Source: Acanthaster planci (Eukaryota; Echinodermata; Asteroidea; Valvatida; Acanthasteridae). From it: a DNA stretch of 64,000 bases. The notes below the pieces were generated by a model, which searched no databases, had not been told where the DNA came from, and worked only from the letters and a program-made list of their open reading frames with translations. This document shows, one piece after another, positions 11,937-23,000 of the stretch; positions within the stretch are counted from its first letter, which is position 1, and every line of letters begins with the position of its first letter. Made by a program: the position numbers and the translations under genes. The DNA is taken from positions 35,923-99,922 of the forward strand of contig NW_019091512.1 in the NCBI RefSeq assembly GCF_001949145.1, in the 5' to 3' direction.

Positions 11937-14327
11937 TGTGGCGTTGGCTTAAAGGGGATGGGCCCTGCTGGGAGATTTCTTGTAAAACATGCATCAGCAC
12001 ATAAACCAATATATATGACAAGAAAACACATCTGAATAATTTCAAAATGCGGGGCAATATGTTGAAAATTTTAGTTTACACGACCCTATTTCACTCCCTT
12101 CTGGGAGCAAAATTTAAACAACAGTCGTCGGGTACCGAAAGTTGTCTGAAGAAATTCCCAAGAATCGTGACGTCATAGGACGGAGTCCTTTATTCGGTTT
12201 ACTGTTTACTGTTACGTAACGACATGTACATGTACGTTATGTAGAAGCGTTAGGGTGTGCAATCAGACTCAAGCGCCAATAATTCCAGCGTTAATGCTTT
12301 TTCCGATCACAGCGATAAGTTGTCATGTTTGTCTCATTCAATTGACAAAGAAAGCGACATTGAAGGAGCTGATGAGGCACAAGAAATATTGCCTTTTCAG
12401 TTCGAACATACACTCAGGAAGAGATTTAGCAACTCGGGGTTGTTGGCCACGGGCATGGTGGCGACCCTGAGGTTCGACAACAAAACACGGACTGGTCATG
12501 ATCTTTTTTTTTCCTTTTTTTTGGCACTATTAAAAAATTTATCTTTCTGAAAAGACGTAATTGTCCTACCATTGGCCATTTGATATATCTGTAAAGTAGA
12601 AGTAGTTTTTCGCTACATAGTTATAAGCTAGCCTACTTCGTTAAAGTTGGTGTTCCATTAATTCCGACATTTTCTTTCGCCGTGCACTGCGACTTACTTG
12701 CTTGGCATCGACGCTTCGCGTGCGTGACGACCGTGCGACATTATTTGCACCGGAAAATAGTCCACGTACGCGCGCCAGCGCAATATAGTCCCATCTTACC
12801 TCGTAAGTGTAGTACATGTATGGGTGTACATTGTACGTGTACGTGTCAGTACTGGTACGTGTACATAAACATGCACATGAATGTATTTTGAGTCCTCGTA
12901 AATGTTTGATTGTGTGCCATCTGCAAATCTAACCCGCAAACGCTGGTGTGAAAAGTCGCTTAGGAATCCGTACAAAAACTGCTCTCCTGGGAATTGTTTT
13001 GATTGCGACAACAGCCATCGACAACACAGTTTATCGGCATTCTTTTGAAATTCACGATAGAAATTATTATTCGTGTACGACGCAATGCAAACAACATGAA
13101 CGCGACGGGTGAAATTAGTTGTCCAATATAGCTCTGACCCGTGTTAAGAGAAGGGAAGAGGAAACAAGACCAAATGTGCTTGACTTGACACGTACGAGTT
13201 ACCTACCCGACTACGCGCTAGAGCAGAGGCCGTTATACCCAACAAGAAATCAGACCGGGGGTTCCCCCAACATGTCCAATCCCTATACACATTCCAGACT
13301 ATTGTTACTTAACACATCCCCCCAAGATGTCTGACAGGAATTCCCCAGATTCCTGTGACACAATGACTAACACAAAGCAGGGGGGGGTTCTCTCCGTCTC
13401 ATACCTTGCTGCATATGTAGGCCGTGTCCGAAACGAGCTTCCAGAGCTATGCATATGGCTAGGTCTATTGTCTGCGCGTCTCCACGCATTTCCATCGGAG
13501 TGAAGACCTAGACCTAGCTCTAGACAAGAGATTCGGATGCAGCCATATTCTTGCGCGGACCCATCAACTTTCTTGCTGGAACTGGAAGGGCGAGTCCGTC
13601 CAATTACGTCACATTGATGCCAAGATTTGTCTGCTGCCCTCATCGACAGATTTCGGTAAGTTTTTGCGAAGAGCCCAGGCGAAGATTGACAAAAGCACAC
13701 AGAAAACGCCAATTGTTGCTGATTTAATGACAAAAAAGAGGGGTTAATCGAACTTATTGAATATAAGATGTTTGAAAACTACCATATAACGTCAATTCAA
13801 AACTGCATGGCCCATCCCCTTTAAATTATAAATGCACGTACTTTTCTTCACTAAATGCGTACACATATACGTGCAACAGTGCACATGATCTGCTTATACC
13901 GTAGTAACAAATGCACTTCAAATAAAGTTCCTTAATTGTCATTGTACTGTGGTCGCTGCCCAAGGGCGGATGGGGCGGGGGGCAACGTGATTTATTATTT
14001 TTTTTAAAAATGAGCGAAAGGTGACATTTGGTTTATTTCCTTTTCCTCTCTTTTAAAATTGTATAGGGAGCAGTAGAATCTGCCCTTGAAGGCTACGAAA
14101 GGTTCGGTAAAAATTCCACAACTTTCGTCATCTGAACAATTTTATCTCGCCATCCCCCAAGATTGAAATGGTTCAAGACCTCCCCTTGTTATACCACGTG
14201 AATGAACATAATTTTGTCCATAAAACTGCACGATCAAGTTGCCATGCCAACTCACTCATCAAGAAACCCTATCAGGCGCTGGATCGAGAAAATCCTGACA
14301 GTTGAGCGGTGCATACATGTAGTAAAA

Positions 14328-15063
14328 ATGGCGGTAGGGAGGGCTTTGCTGTTCCTCTTGATGGTGTCTGCATTGGTATCCCCATTGATCTCTCCCGTGT
14401 CCACATCCTACACCAAGCCCTGCTTGCCAGGGTGGGTCCTGTTCAACGACCACTGCTACCGAGTTACACCGGAGAAGCTGACATTCAACGCTGCCGAGGC
14501 CTTCTGCCAAGGGTTCGCCCATCGCAACGGGAGAGGTCACTTGGCGTCGGTACGCAACAACCAAGAAAACGGTTTCATCGTCAATCTGGCCTCATCGAGT
14601 TGGACCACAGCAACAGGCGGGGCAGTCTGGATTGGCTTGGTCAATGTTCGAGGTTAGTTAGTGTATACCAAAGATACGAGATTAAATACCTAATTTTTTG
14701 TGACAGAGAATGACAAAAGTCAACTATGCCTAGAGTTGGATGTATGCGTGTGTGTATGCATGTTGAATATTATTTATTCTTATCTTGAATTGAATAAGTC
14801 AGCTCTGAAAAGTATGTCTGTGATGTCAAAGTTGCGGTTTCTTTTATTTAAAAGGTACGTTTGTGTGGACGGACGGCACTGTCAGTTCTTATCGTAACTG
14901 GTTACCATTCGAGCCATCTCGTCATGGTGAGAATTACGTTGGCGTATACCTCACGGACGGAAAGTGGAATGACGGCTCTGTCATGAAAAGAGGCGTGTGT
15001 AAAATGAAAAGCCTTGATACCAAAAGCAGAGCGACTAAGGTTTGTTTGGCTTATTCAAAATAA
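14328..15063 (+). CDS. Secreted C-type lectin-like protein, copy 2, 2 exons
   Basis: Exons 14328-14652 and 14855-15063 join in phase 1 to give 177 residues. The ATG at 14328 aligns with that of copy 1; an in-frame ATG at 14202 would add 42 residues with no signal-peptide character, so I prefer 14328. The order is signal peptide (1-27), Cys32 and Cys43 pair, Cys60, WIGL, EPS (128-130), WND (146-148) and VCKM (Cys157). As in copy 1, the inner C2-C3 cysteine pair is missing. The N-terminal 63 residues differ from copy 1 at three positions only, while the 51 residues from the start of exon 2 to VCKM differ at about 18. This concentrates change in the part that normally contacts calcium and sugar. 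Probably a secreted recognition lectin; the ligand cannot be inferred safely from EPS. Confidence 0.88.
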
Positions 15064-15671
15064 TGTCGTTTATCTCAAGTCATGAAAATTCTCAGTCCCT
15101 TCAAGTATCATATGGGGTACTCCTTTGACCCTACGGTTATCAGATTTAGAGGTCAGTGTTTAAGATCCAATTATCAACTGCGTACACAGTTGGGCTTTTA
15201 TTGCCGAACTGTTGAGTAATTTTTCAACCAATTCACCCACAGTTGTGTAGCCAAAGATGAGTTGCCGGATTAAGTTGTCCTGCTAAACTTTTTTTACCCA
15301 ACTTTGTTACAGTGTAAGTGAACTGAGACATGACCTATATATCAATTAGCTGGATTTTTGGAACGAAAATTCACCGATACTCGATGTAAGAAAACGCTAC
15401 GTATGTTGTTGTGCTTCAAAGAAGTGTGAAACTTAATAATTTATGCGAGGTTCTGATATCACGGTTTTTCGTTTTTCCTTTTGTTTTGCCTCATAAATAT
15501 AAGACTTCTTAACACTTACTTTTTAAAAATACGCCAGGTAGCATCATCGTCTGAGTGGCTGTTGACGCAGACCACGATTGAATTGGCAAACCATTAGACA
15601 AACATCGAATCAAAGTACCGTGAAACGCTCTTTGTTACATATCAGATTACCTTGTTATAACATGTACCTTG

Positions 15672-15831
15672 CAGTGGCATGAAGATGGGGAGACGCCCCC
15701 CCGTGCCCCCAATTTGAAATCTATGAACAGCCTCCGCTGCAGCTCATTGTCTTTTGGTGCCCCCTTGAAAAAAAAAGTGTGCGACCCCGGGTGCCCCCTG
15801 GACACAATAAATAGCCCTAGTTACGCCACTA
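15672..15831 (+). mobile_element. hAT-like non-autonomous element with 8-bp target-site duplication
   Basis: The element starts CAGTGGCATG and ends ACGCCACTA, giving imperfect terminal inverted repeats of the CAGTGGC type. It is flanked by direct repeats GTACCTTG at 15664-15671 and 15832-15839. The corresponding place in lectin block copy 1 (about 10895-10930) has no such sequence, so that block provides an empty site. An 8-bp duplication with YAGTGG-type ends is typical of the hAT superfamily. The interior is rich in GCCCCC and has no coding capacity. Confidence 0.8.
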
Positions 15832-16734
15832 GTACCTTGAATTATCAGTCACAGAAAACAAAGAAAAACAAAGACTTGGGACCTAAAACTGTCCTTGCTG
15901 TAAACACGACGCTGTATTAAGCAGTGCTCTTCTGATCAGCATGTTCGATATGTACACGAAGGCCCTACCGCTTCGCAATAGTGCTTGGAGCCGCGAGATG
16001 CACAAATGGTGTCTGTTTATTGCTAGAGAATTGAACAGAAGTAACACACCATTCAAATTAAAGACATCCTTGACTGTGGTCGTTATAATTACTCCGTAAG
16101 TACTTCGGCCGTGTACCAGCCACCATTAGGTAATACGGGTACGAGAAAAGTGTTCATATTACAAGAATCGGGTTGTAGAGACGGTTTGTGGTATTTTCTT
16201 GTGTTCCTTTCCTACTTCTGATTCTGTATGATTTGTTGTCGTTTCTTTATGTTTGAAGGTTTTCGCAGGTTTTACTCGAGTGAGATCGTCGGCAATGGAT
16301 GATTATTATACTCCAGCCTCTGGGAAAAAAATAGCCAGTGCGGTACAGCACGTAGTCTGCACACCAGACCCTTGATTCCGAGTCAAGGGTCCGGTATCAC
16401 CAAATGTCCACGTGACCAAAACCGGAGGAATTCCTCCAGTTTCCGAAAATAGCCGAAATATTCCGAACTCGTCCCATCCACATTGGGAGAGTATCGTTGA
16501 TTTTCTGGTATTTCCGACCGTGTCCGCACGCAAAAATGAGTTATTTGTTTTTCTGTTTAATGTTGGCCACATGCAACACAATGTTGCTCCCTTTTTATGC
16601 AAGTTTTTGGAGTTTCTTGCAAATTCTCAAATTAACCACCAGCATGAACAGCCTGCATGTACATCTAACTATCGGATCCACCCAGGGCTTTCATTGTGAC
16701 CATTGATACGTTACGCCATGATCTTTATCCTGCA

Positions 16735-16935
16735 CAGTAAAAAAAGTTGGTCAAATGGTGTTGGGTGTTTATTATTTTGCCCCACCTGGGTTGGAGTTAT
16801 AACATTGTTGGCCAATTTCCATCACTGTTGGTCAAACATTGACCAAATATTGGGAACAATTTGCCCAAAGGGTTGCTAAGCTGGTATATTTGGCAACATT
16901 GGACAAAACGTTGACCAACCTGTATACAGTGTGGT
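16735..16935. repeat. Foldback-like repeat with TTGGTCAA / TTGACCAA arms
   Basis: GTTGGTCAA near 16746 and ACGTTGACCAAC near 16910 are inverted to each other. Further TTGGTCAA, TTGACCAA and TTGGCCAA words lie between, and both ends carry ACAGTA- or ACAGTG-like sequence. It is probably a short terminal-inverted-repeat element, but no duplication was defined. Confidence 0.45.
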
Positions 16936-17299
16936 ACCCGTCCCGGACATAGTCTCCAGACGTCCTATGAGCGCAGGGACGGTAGCGGGTAATGAATCTG
17001 GCAGAATCCTGCCGAGTAATGTATGGAAATGAGGAAACGATGCCCGCTCAATGCATAAATCAAGCAGGAGGTGATAGCATATTTTGCTTTTCAATTTTCT
17101 TCATTGTCAAAGAAAGTTCACCATAAATTGTTCATTTATATACAACTTAACACAATAATCACGGACTGGAAACAGCTGTAAAATGCTTCATCAATGAAAC
17201 TCACTGAAAATACATGTATATTACCTAACTGTGATCAACAGAGGCGTAGCAAGGGCAGGTACTTAATTGTGTTTTATTCACTTCCCGCTGCGCGGTTCT

Positions 17300-17562
17300 T
17301 TCCTCGTTGCACCAATGAATGATGCCCGGGTTCGAGTCCCGGCTTGGCCCAGGCTTCAAGTGCATTTGGTTTCCAGTCCATACTCGCTCTCGCAGGTTTT
17401 CTCCGGGTTATCCGATTTCCTCCTGCCTCTAAAACTGGATCTTCTTCCTAACTTCGTAATGTGATGCTGATTAACAAAGGTTGTGACTAAACGTATAGTT
17501 ATTGGCGCAAAATACCCTGAGTAGCTGAAGGCGCCAAAACAACAACAACAACAACCGCAGCT
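17300..17562 (+). mobile_element. SINE-like element with CAA-repeat tail
   Basis: GGGTTCGAGTCCCGGC at about 17328-17343 matches an RNA polymerase III box B. It is followed by a body containing TTTTCTCCGGGTTATCCGAT and CCTCCTGCCT, a phrase common in invertebrate SINEs, and ends in AACAACAACAACAACAACC. A clear box A was not found, so the head is degraded or truncated. Confidence 0.5.
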
Positions 17563-17627
17563 TCGTGCTGCAACGTAATTGGTTTGACAAAAATTTAAAT
17601 AAGTATAAAGATGAACAAAGAACTTGA

Positions 17628-17697
17628 TGGAGCGGCATTTGAACCCGCGTCCTCTGGAGGACCGGTGCATGCTCTGCCAACTGAGCTATCCAGCTCT
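17628..17697 (-). other. tRNA-like sequence, tRNA-derived SINE head or tRNA pseudogene
   Basis: On the minus strand TAGCTCAGTTGGCAGAGC is a perfect D-arm and box A, and GCGGGTTCAAATGCCGC is a T-arm-like hairpin with a box-B-like GGTTCAAATGC. The anticodon arm does not fold into a normal 5-bp stem, and only four of seven acceptor pairs form. It is therefore not a functional tRNA. It may be the head of a tRNA-derived SINE. Confidence 0.6.
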
Positions 17698-18209
17698 ATG
17701 TTGGTGACTCTTTCCATTTGTCCATGTCTTTGTTCGGGGGTGCTAGTCAGAAGCCATTTAACCCTACATACTTTGTTCCCTATGATTTGTTTCACGAAAA
17801 TTTAAATATTCAACATACAAATTAACAGGGCTAATTGCGCACGTTAAACCGCAGCTAGGCTACGGGGACCGACTAGACGTCGATATCCGTGGGTGATACC
17901 TCAGATTTTATAAAGCGTCGTCAGGGAATCTTTGGTCAGGGAACCAGACTATACAGCACGTGGTCGAGTAATACAAGCAAGGAAAAATAGTCTGTCCTTG
18001 TCGACTGTGCGAATGAAACATTAGGGCCATGAAAAAAGGGTCGGTGAAAATTGCGAGTTGCGTCATGGCTGACAATTTGAGGGTTTTGATCATCCATGAA
18101 ACCTTGTGCTTGCTACGCCAATTAGGCCCTTACAAGTCTTATTGATTTTATAATTAAGGAGATGGAAACCGCTAGACACGTCAAGTCGTGTTGTTCGGTA
18201 GCCCTCACA

Positions 18210-18392
18210 CAGTGGTGTAGCCGGGGGGGGGGCACGTGCCCCTCTCCGCCACTGAAGAAAAACCGGAGGAATGGATATTGAACAAGGTTTACAAAAACTT
18301 GCCCCAAAAAACACACCACTGAAAGCTGGTGCCCCCCATAAGATGCTGGTGCCTCCCCCTCCCCCCAGTAATATCCTATAGCTACGCCACTG
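18210..18392 (+). mobile_element. hAT-like non-autonomous element with perfect 8-bp target-site duplication
   Basis: The element runs from CAGTGGTGTAGC to GCTACGCCACTG, terminal inverted repeats matching at 11 of 12 positions. It is flanked by CCCTCACA at 18202-18209 and again at 18393-18400. The interior has G and C runs and the phrase GAAAGCTGGTGCCCCCCATA, shared with the truncated copy at about 31070-31248. Confidence 0.88.
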
Positions 18393-20043
18393 CCCTCACA
18401 TAAAAAAAAAAAAATCAGGCCAGTCGGCCGTGTCCCCCATCACCTCATGGCCGGCAGCAGCATATAAGGCATGTCCCACTTGTCTGCAGCTTGCAATTAC
18501 TCACAACTCTATGGGAGGCGGCTTCAGCCACAACCACAGCGCGTAATTTCAAGCCACAGCCAAGAACATATAAAGACTGTTCAGTATTCCAACAGCGCAT
18601 GTCAAAACTGAAGCGCGTCCGAGGTTATTCGGGAATAGCAGCACGCGCGCCTGATGACAGTCGGTCTATCCTATCATACGCCGACTAATGCTGGCACGTT
18701 GTTTCCCGAATGACCTTGCCCTTTTTGAAATACCGAACTGGCTCATTGGAACGCCTGGTTGGTCCGTACGAAACAGCTACAGCTGCAAGCCTATATTGCT
18801 TAATTAAACTATGTAGCTGACGTTTCACACTGAGTCCACGGTTACATGAAAAATGGCGAACTCGAAATGTATACAACCAAATCGGGCACTGTGTGTGCAT
18901 TTTGTAGCAATGTATAAATGAATAAATGGCTTTTCATCGCCCGTGAAATGGTTAGATCAATAAGGTTTATTCAACAGGGTATTTAGCATGACGTTTAACG
19001 TTGATACCTTCGTATATTGTGTGTGGTTCATTTCAAACCGATGAATATGACTAATGTGGGAATTATTAAGGCAAACAGCCATGTTTAGCCCCAAAGGATT
19101 TTAAATATACATTTTAATTTTAGTTTGAAAAAGAGAAGGGCAGTCATCTCTTTTCTGACTGACAAAACAAGTTCTCCAGCAGGTACCCATTAGAGCAATC
19201 AATAATTAAGCAATATGCAACATTCAGAGTTTTTATACTGGTATATATTACCATGGTAAAAAGACCTCTTGGAGATATGAAATAGACTAAAATAAATGTA
19301 TTGCAAAATTAATACAATAAAAAAGTGTTGAATAAAAAAGAACATTTCTTGTCACAGTTCCGATCTACGGTCATCTAACATTTACAAGCTGGAGCTCAGA
19401 GAATACACTAACACCAGAAGTCTACTTGTAATTGACAGTATAGGAGAATTTGGGGACACTTGGTGGCAGCAAACATCACTGTCCTTTTCTGTTGATAAGA
19501 TTAAGCTGTGTGATGTCGCAATCGCAAACTATGGCAAGCGAACAATGGCAAAGGTCATCATGGTCAAGTGACAGAAAATTCCTCATGCTTCCAAAAATTC
19601 CCACATCTGGTCGAAACTTTCAAGGCTATTTTGTTGATTTTCGGGTACCGTCGAAACTACCAGCAAATTTTGGGCGAAGATAAACTGATTCTCACTGCAG
19701 ATTTTCCCGTGTTAATCACACAAAAAGTTCCTAAATTTTCTTGTCATTTTTTGCACAATTACATTGATCTCATCTTTGCACAAAGCTGACTGTTCTCACT
19801 GTTTCAGAACTAATAGACATTTGCACGCTGTTTCGCATAATAAAAAAGCATTCCAAGACATGGCATTATACATTATTTTTCACGTGGCTAATGGGTATTT
19901 CCTATCAATATTATTAATATGGCAGGGTACCAACCTTAATTAAAAGAGGAATGTTAAATTTGCCGCCACCAAGCGTCTTACTCTTACAGTAACTGTCTCC
20001 CATTAGAATCTGGTGCACAACCACCCACAGTTGTGGCTCCATC

Positions 20044-23000
20044 TCAAATCACCAGCCGCTCCAGGACTTTCTTCAGACCCTCCCCTCGGATTTCGCTCTC
20101 CACCTCCTTCACACGGCCGCTGAAGTCCTGGCTCTCCATGGCCAGCAGTCCCAGCAAGTTGTTCAGCTTGACCAGGTCGGGTCGCTGCTCGTCCAGGCGG
20201 AACTGCAGCGGCCTGAAGCCTTTGGCCTGCAGCTTCTGAACCATCTTGCCGGTGGAGTGCTGCTGCTTCAGGAAGGAGACGAAGACCAGCTTGGCAGGGT
20301 AGACCTCCTTGTGGTACTTCTCAAACAGGTCGGCAAAGCTGGCGGGGGGGGGGGAGAGAACACAGCGACACAAGGGTGTTTATATCGAGCTACTCCATAA
20401 CTGAAAAATGCCTGACATATGCAGGGTTGCATTGTAGCTTCACGGGCTGGCGGTGACCAGCATTCATGGACTGTTACATAAGGGTGACAATGACACCTGG
20501 AGACCAGCACAAATTCTGCCGCATTATATGGTAATTTTGAAGTTTTGACAGAGCAGAAAGACTTAGACAATACTAAACTATAGTATTGATTCACTTTTTT
20601 AAAATTTAAAACCATGTAAACAACCACATATATGTATTCGGTTGGCCTCTCCATGTAGCTGACACTAGGCCGTCTTGGCCATCCTGTCTGAAGACATCCA
20701 ACAAAGGGAACTTCCAGACACAGATCTGCTAACCCGTCTGTGATTACAGCCCAAGCTCAAAGTGTTGCTATAAGCGGAAAATGCACATCATTGCCGGTCA
20801 GATTCACAGGCCAAGATATACCAAAATCACTACTGTTACAAGCAATAAACACGAAGCAACAATTTGGCAGGAAGCCCATTGAAAGCAAAGTTTGTCCATG
20901 TTCAGCTTGTTAATTCAAAAGAGTTAATTCAAAATATTTCTCCAATATCATCGCAGTGCTTTTTATTTTTTTTCATGAGCCAAATTATGTGAAAATTGGA
21001 TGCACGGTTCCTCCACAGTGTGCATTTTTCCAGACAGGTCAGCCAAGAATCCCTACTTTTTCCACTCACAAGCTCAATGCAAGTGGGCCAACACACGCTG
21101 GGCCATGAACTTCCAATGACCAAAACACCAAAAATCTATTTCATATTAAACTGCCACTTCACATATGCATGGTATGTTTCACAATGATCGGGCATGTGAC
21201 AGCCAAGTTCTCATATCCAGGGGATACAAGGAAAATGTTCTCATTCATTTTACTGCAGATCAAGCTTTTCCGCATTTTGTTACTGTCTTCTGAATATCGC
21301 AGTTGAACAAACTGCGAGTGCATCACATTTTTCTTGACCTACTATTTTGGCATGTAGTTGATGATGATGGGATCATTCTCCTCTTCGTCGGTGACAACGA
21401 TGAAAGTCTTCACCACTTTCTTGGCCTCGTAGTAGGGATAGAGACTCGCAGCAGGGGCTGTGCCTCCCACAGCAGTCATCGTAGTTGCAAGATGCAGAAC
21501 CTAATCGTTAAAAATCATTAAAAATTTTAAAAAATAGTTAAAATCGTGCAACACCAATGAGGAATATTCATCAACAAATGAAATTATTCATTGCGTCCAC
21601 TGCGCAAGCGAGAAACTGTCATGGTGGGTGTTTTGTGCAATTTGACTGAAATCCTTGCAGCACATGAGTTTGGAAATTTCTTGGCAATGATCAGTGGAGA
21701 TTCCATTTGTCAGCGATTGGAACTTTCATTTAAAGTGGCCTTGCCCACTGTACACTGTGACAAATATTTCAGTGATCTGTAACAATGATCCATCAATGAT
21801 GGGGATTTACTCAGGAGTTGTGTGAAAACAAAGTGATAATAAACCTTGCAAAAATGAGAGAGCATCTCTATGTATATCTTTATGTATACAATGAGAGGTA
21901 CTTTTTGTTCTGGAAAAGAGGTATCCCGATGAATGATACAGATCACAAACTAGGAAAAGATATTTTTCTCAAAATTTAGTGACAATGATTAAATTCACAT
22001 TTTGCTATCTTGTGAAGAATCCTGTTTTGGCGGTTGCATTGAATTTTTCAGCTGGTAAGTTCCTAATCATATTTTAATGATTTGAGGCATCCCCTTGCTA
22101 AAAAAACCTATCCCAAACCAGATTTTTTATGAAATTCTACAAAGTGCTGAATGCTCCAGTACAAACATTTTCTCTCTCTGGAGGCAATTGAACACATCCT
22201 AGTATGATTTGAAAAGTAGCATTTTGAGGCTTTAGACATGCCATCTGTGTCCCCTCCCACATCCCGTCACCCAGCTTCTGGGACGACCCACGTACCTCCT
22301 CAATGGTCCTTGGCACATTCGGCGGCTGGTGGTTGGAACGATTGAAGAAGCAGAGCTCGGCCTTGGAGATGGCACACAGGAGGCTGGCAATGATGGTGCT
22401 GGTCTGCACAGCAACACTCATGGACTGCGAGCGGTCTCCAAGGACGACAACGGGGGCATCAATGCTGATGCTAGATGACAAGAGTTATGACCAGGAAGAT
22501 TGACACTTGGATAAATGGGGTGATGAAAACATAGCAGAACAGGGTAGGGGTGTATACCATAAGTACAGAGTACCAACCCTGACCCTCCAAGTGGTTTTTA
22601 CTAGAAACTTTGTTCAGCTTAGCAACTGAATGGTAGTTGTTGAACTGACTAGCCTGCTGAAGGTCTATAATATTGATCTAAGGATTCTGTCCAAGTTTCA
22701 ACAAGTCAACATACATGTAAGCTCAGCATAAACCTGCTGAAGATCCAACAGATCAACTTAAGCTTGGCAACAATTGCTGGACAGGGACACCTTCTCCAGG
22801 TCCAACAGATCCGCTGAAGCTCAGCAACAGTTGCTGAACTGAGGAGCCAAGGTCCAACAAATCAACTTAAGCTCAGCAACAGTTGAACTTTTTAAAAAGC
22901 CTGTCTTTTCTTTTGCCAACAGGTCCTTTTATATCCATCACAAGTCCACTTCAAGCCATTTAGTCTTATGCCAAGTCATATTCCAAATGAACTGTGATAA

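Larger units (their letters stand above)
10482..14327. other. Intergenic region between the two lectin genes
   Basis: The first 600 bp belong to the duplicated block (3' flank of lectin 1). Then come a dispersed repeat copy (11600-11760), a possible inverted-repeat element (11774-11936) and an ACGTGTAC-rich simple stretch around 12815-12880. From about 13950 the duplicated upstream region of lectin 2 begins. The 142-codon open frame on the minus strand at 13305-13733 has no recognisable domain, and I do not call it a gene. Confidence 0.6.
13950..15950 (+). repeat. Tandem-duplicated lectin block, copy 2
   Basis: This is the counterpart of about 9340-11060. It contains lectin 2 and, downstream, the shared AGAAAACAAAGAAAAACAAA and CAGTGCTCTT landmarks. 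It is longer partly because of a 160-bp hAT-like insertion at 15672-15831. Limits are approximate. Confidence 0.65.
15064..20043. other. Intergenic region between lectin 2 and the vWA gene
   Basis: The region contains the 3' part of the duplicated lectin block, two hAT-like elements, a TTGGTCAA/TTGACCAA-rich foldback-like stretch (16735-16935), a SINE-like unit with a CAA tail (17300-17562) and a tRNA-like sequence on the minus strand (17628-17697). From about 18400 to 20043 I see only A/T-rich unique-looking sequence with no supported gene. Confidence 0.6.

Noticed and set aside
13305-13733. 142-codon minus-strand frame between the lectins
   Set aside because: No recognisable domain, no matching exon partners, composition like the intergenic sequence; not called as a gene.
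17628-17697. Functional tRNA gene on the minus strand
   Set aside because: The D-arm and T-arm are good, but the anticodon stem and most acceptor pairs do not form; kept only as a tRNA-derived sequence.
22296-22470. Integrin- or copine-type vWA domain for the nine-exon gene
   Set aside because: No signal peptide, transmembrane segment or C2 domain; the GGT and TDEEEN pattern fits a Ro60-like vWA better.
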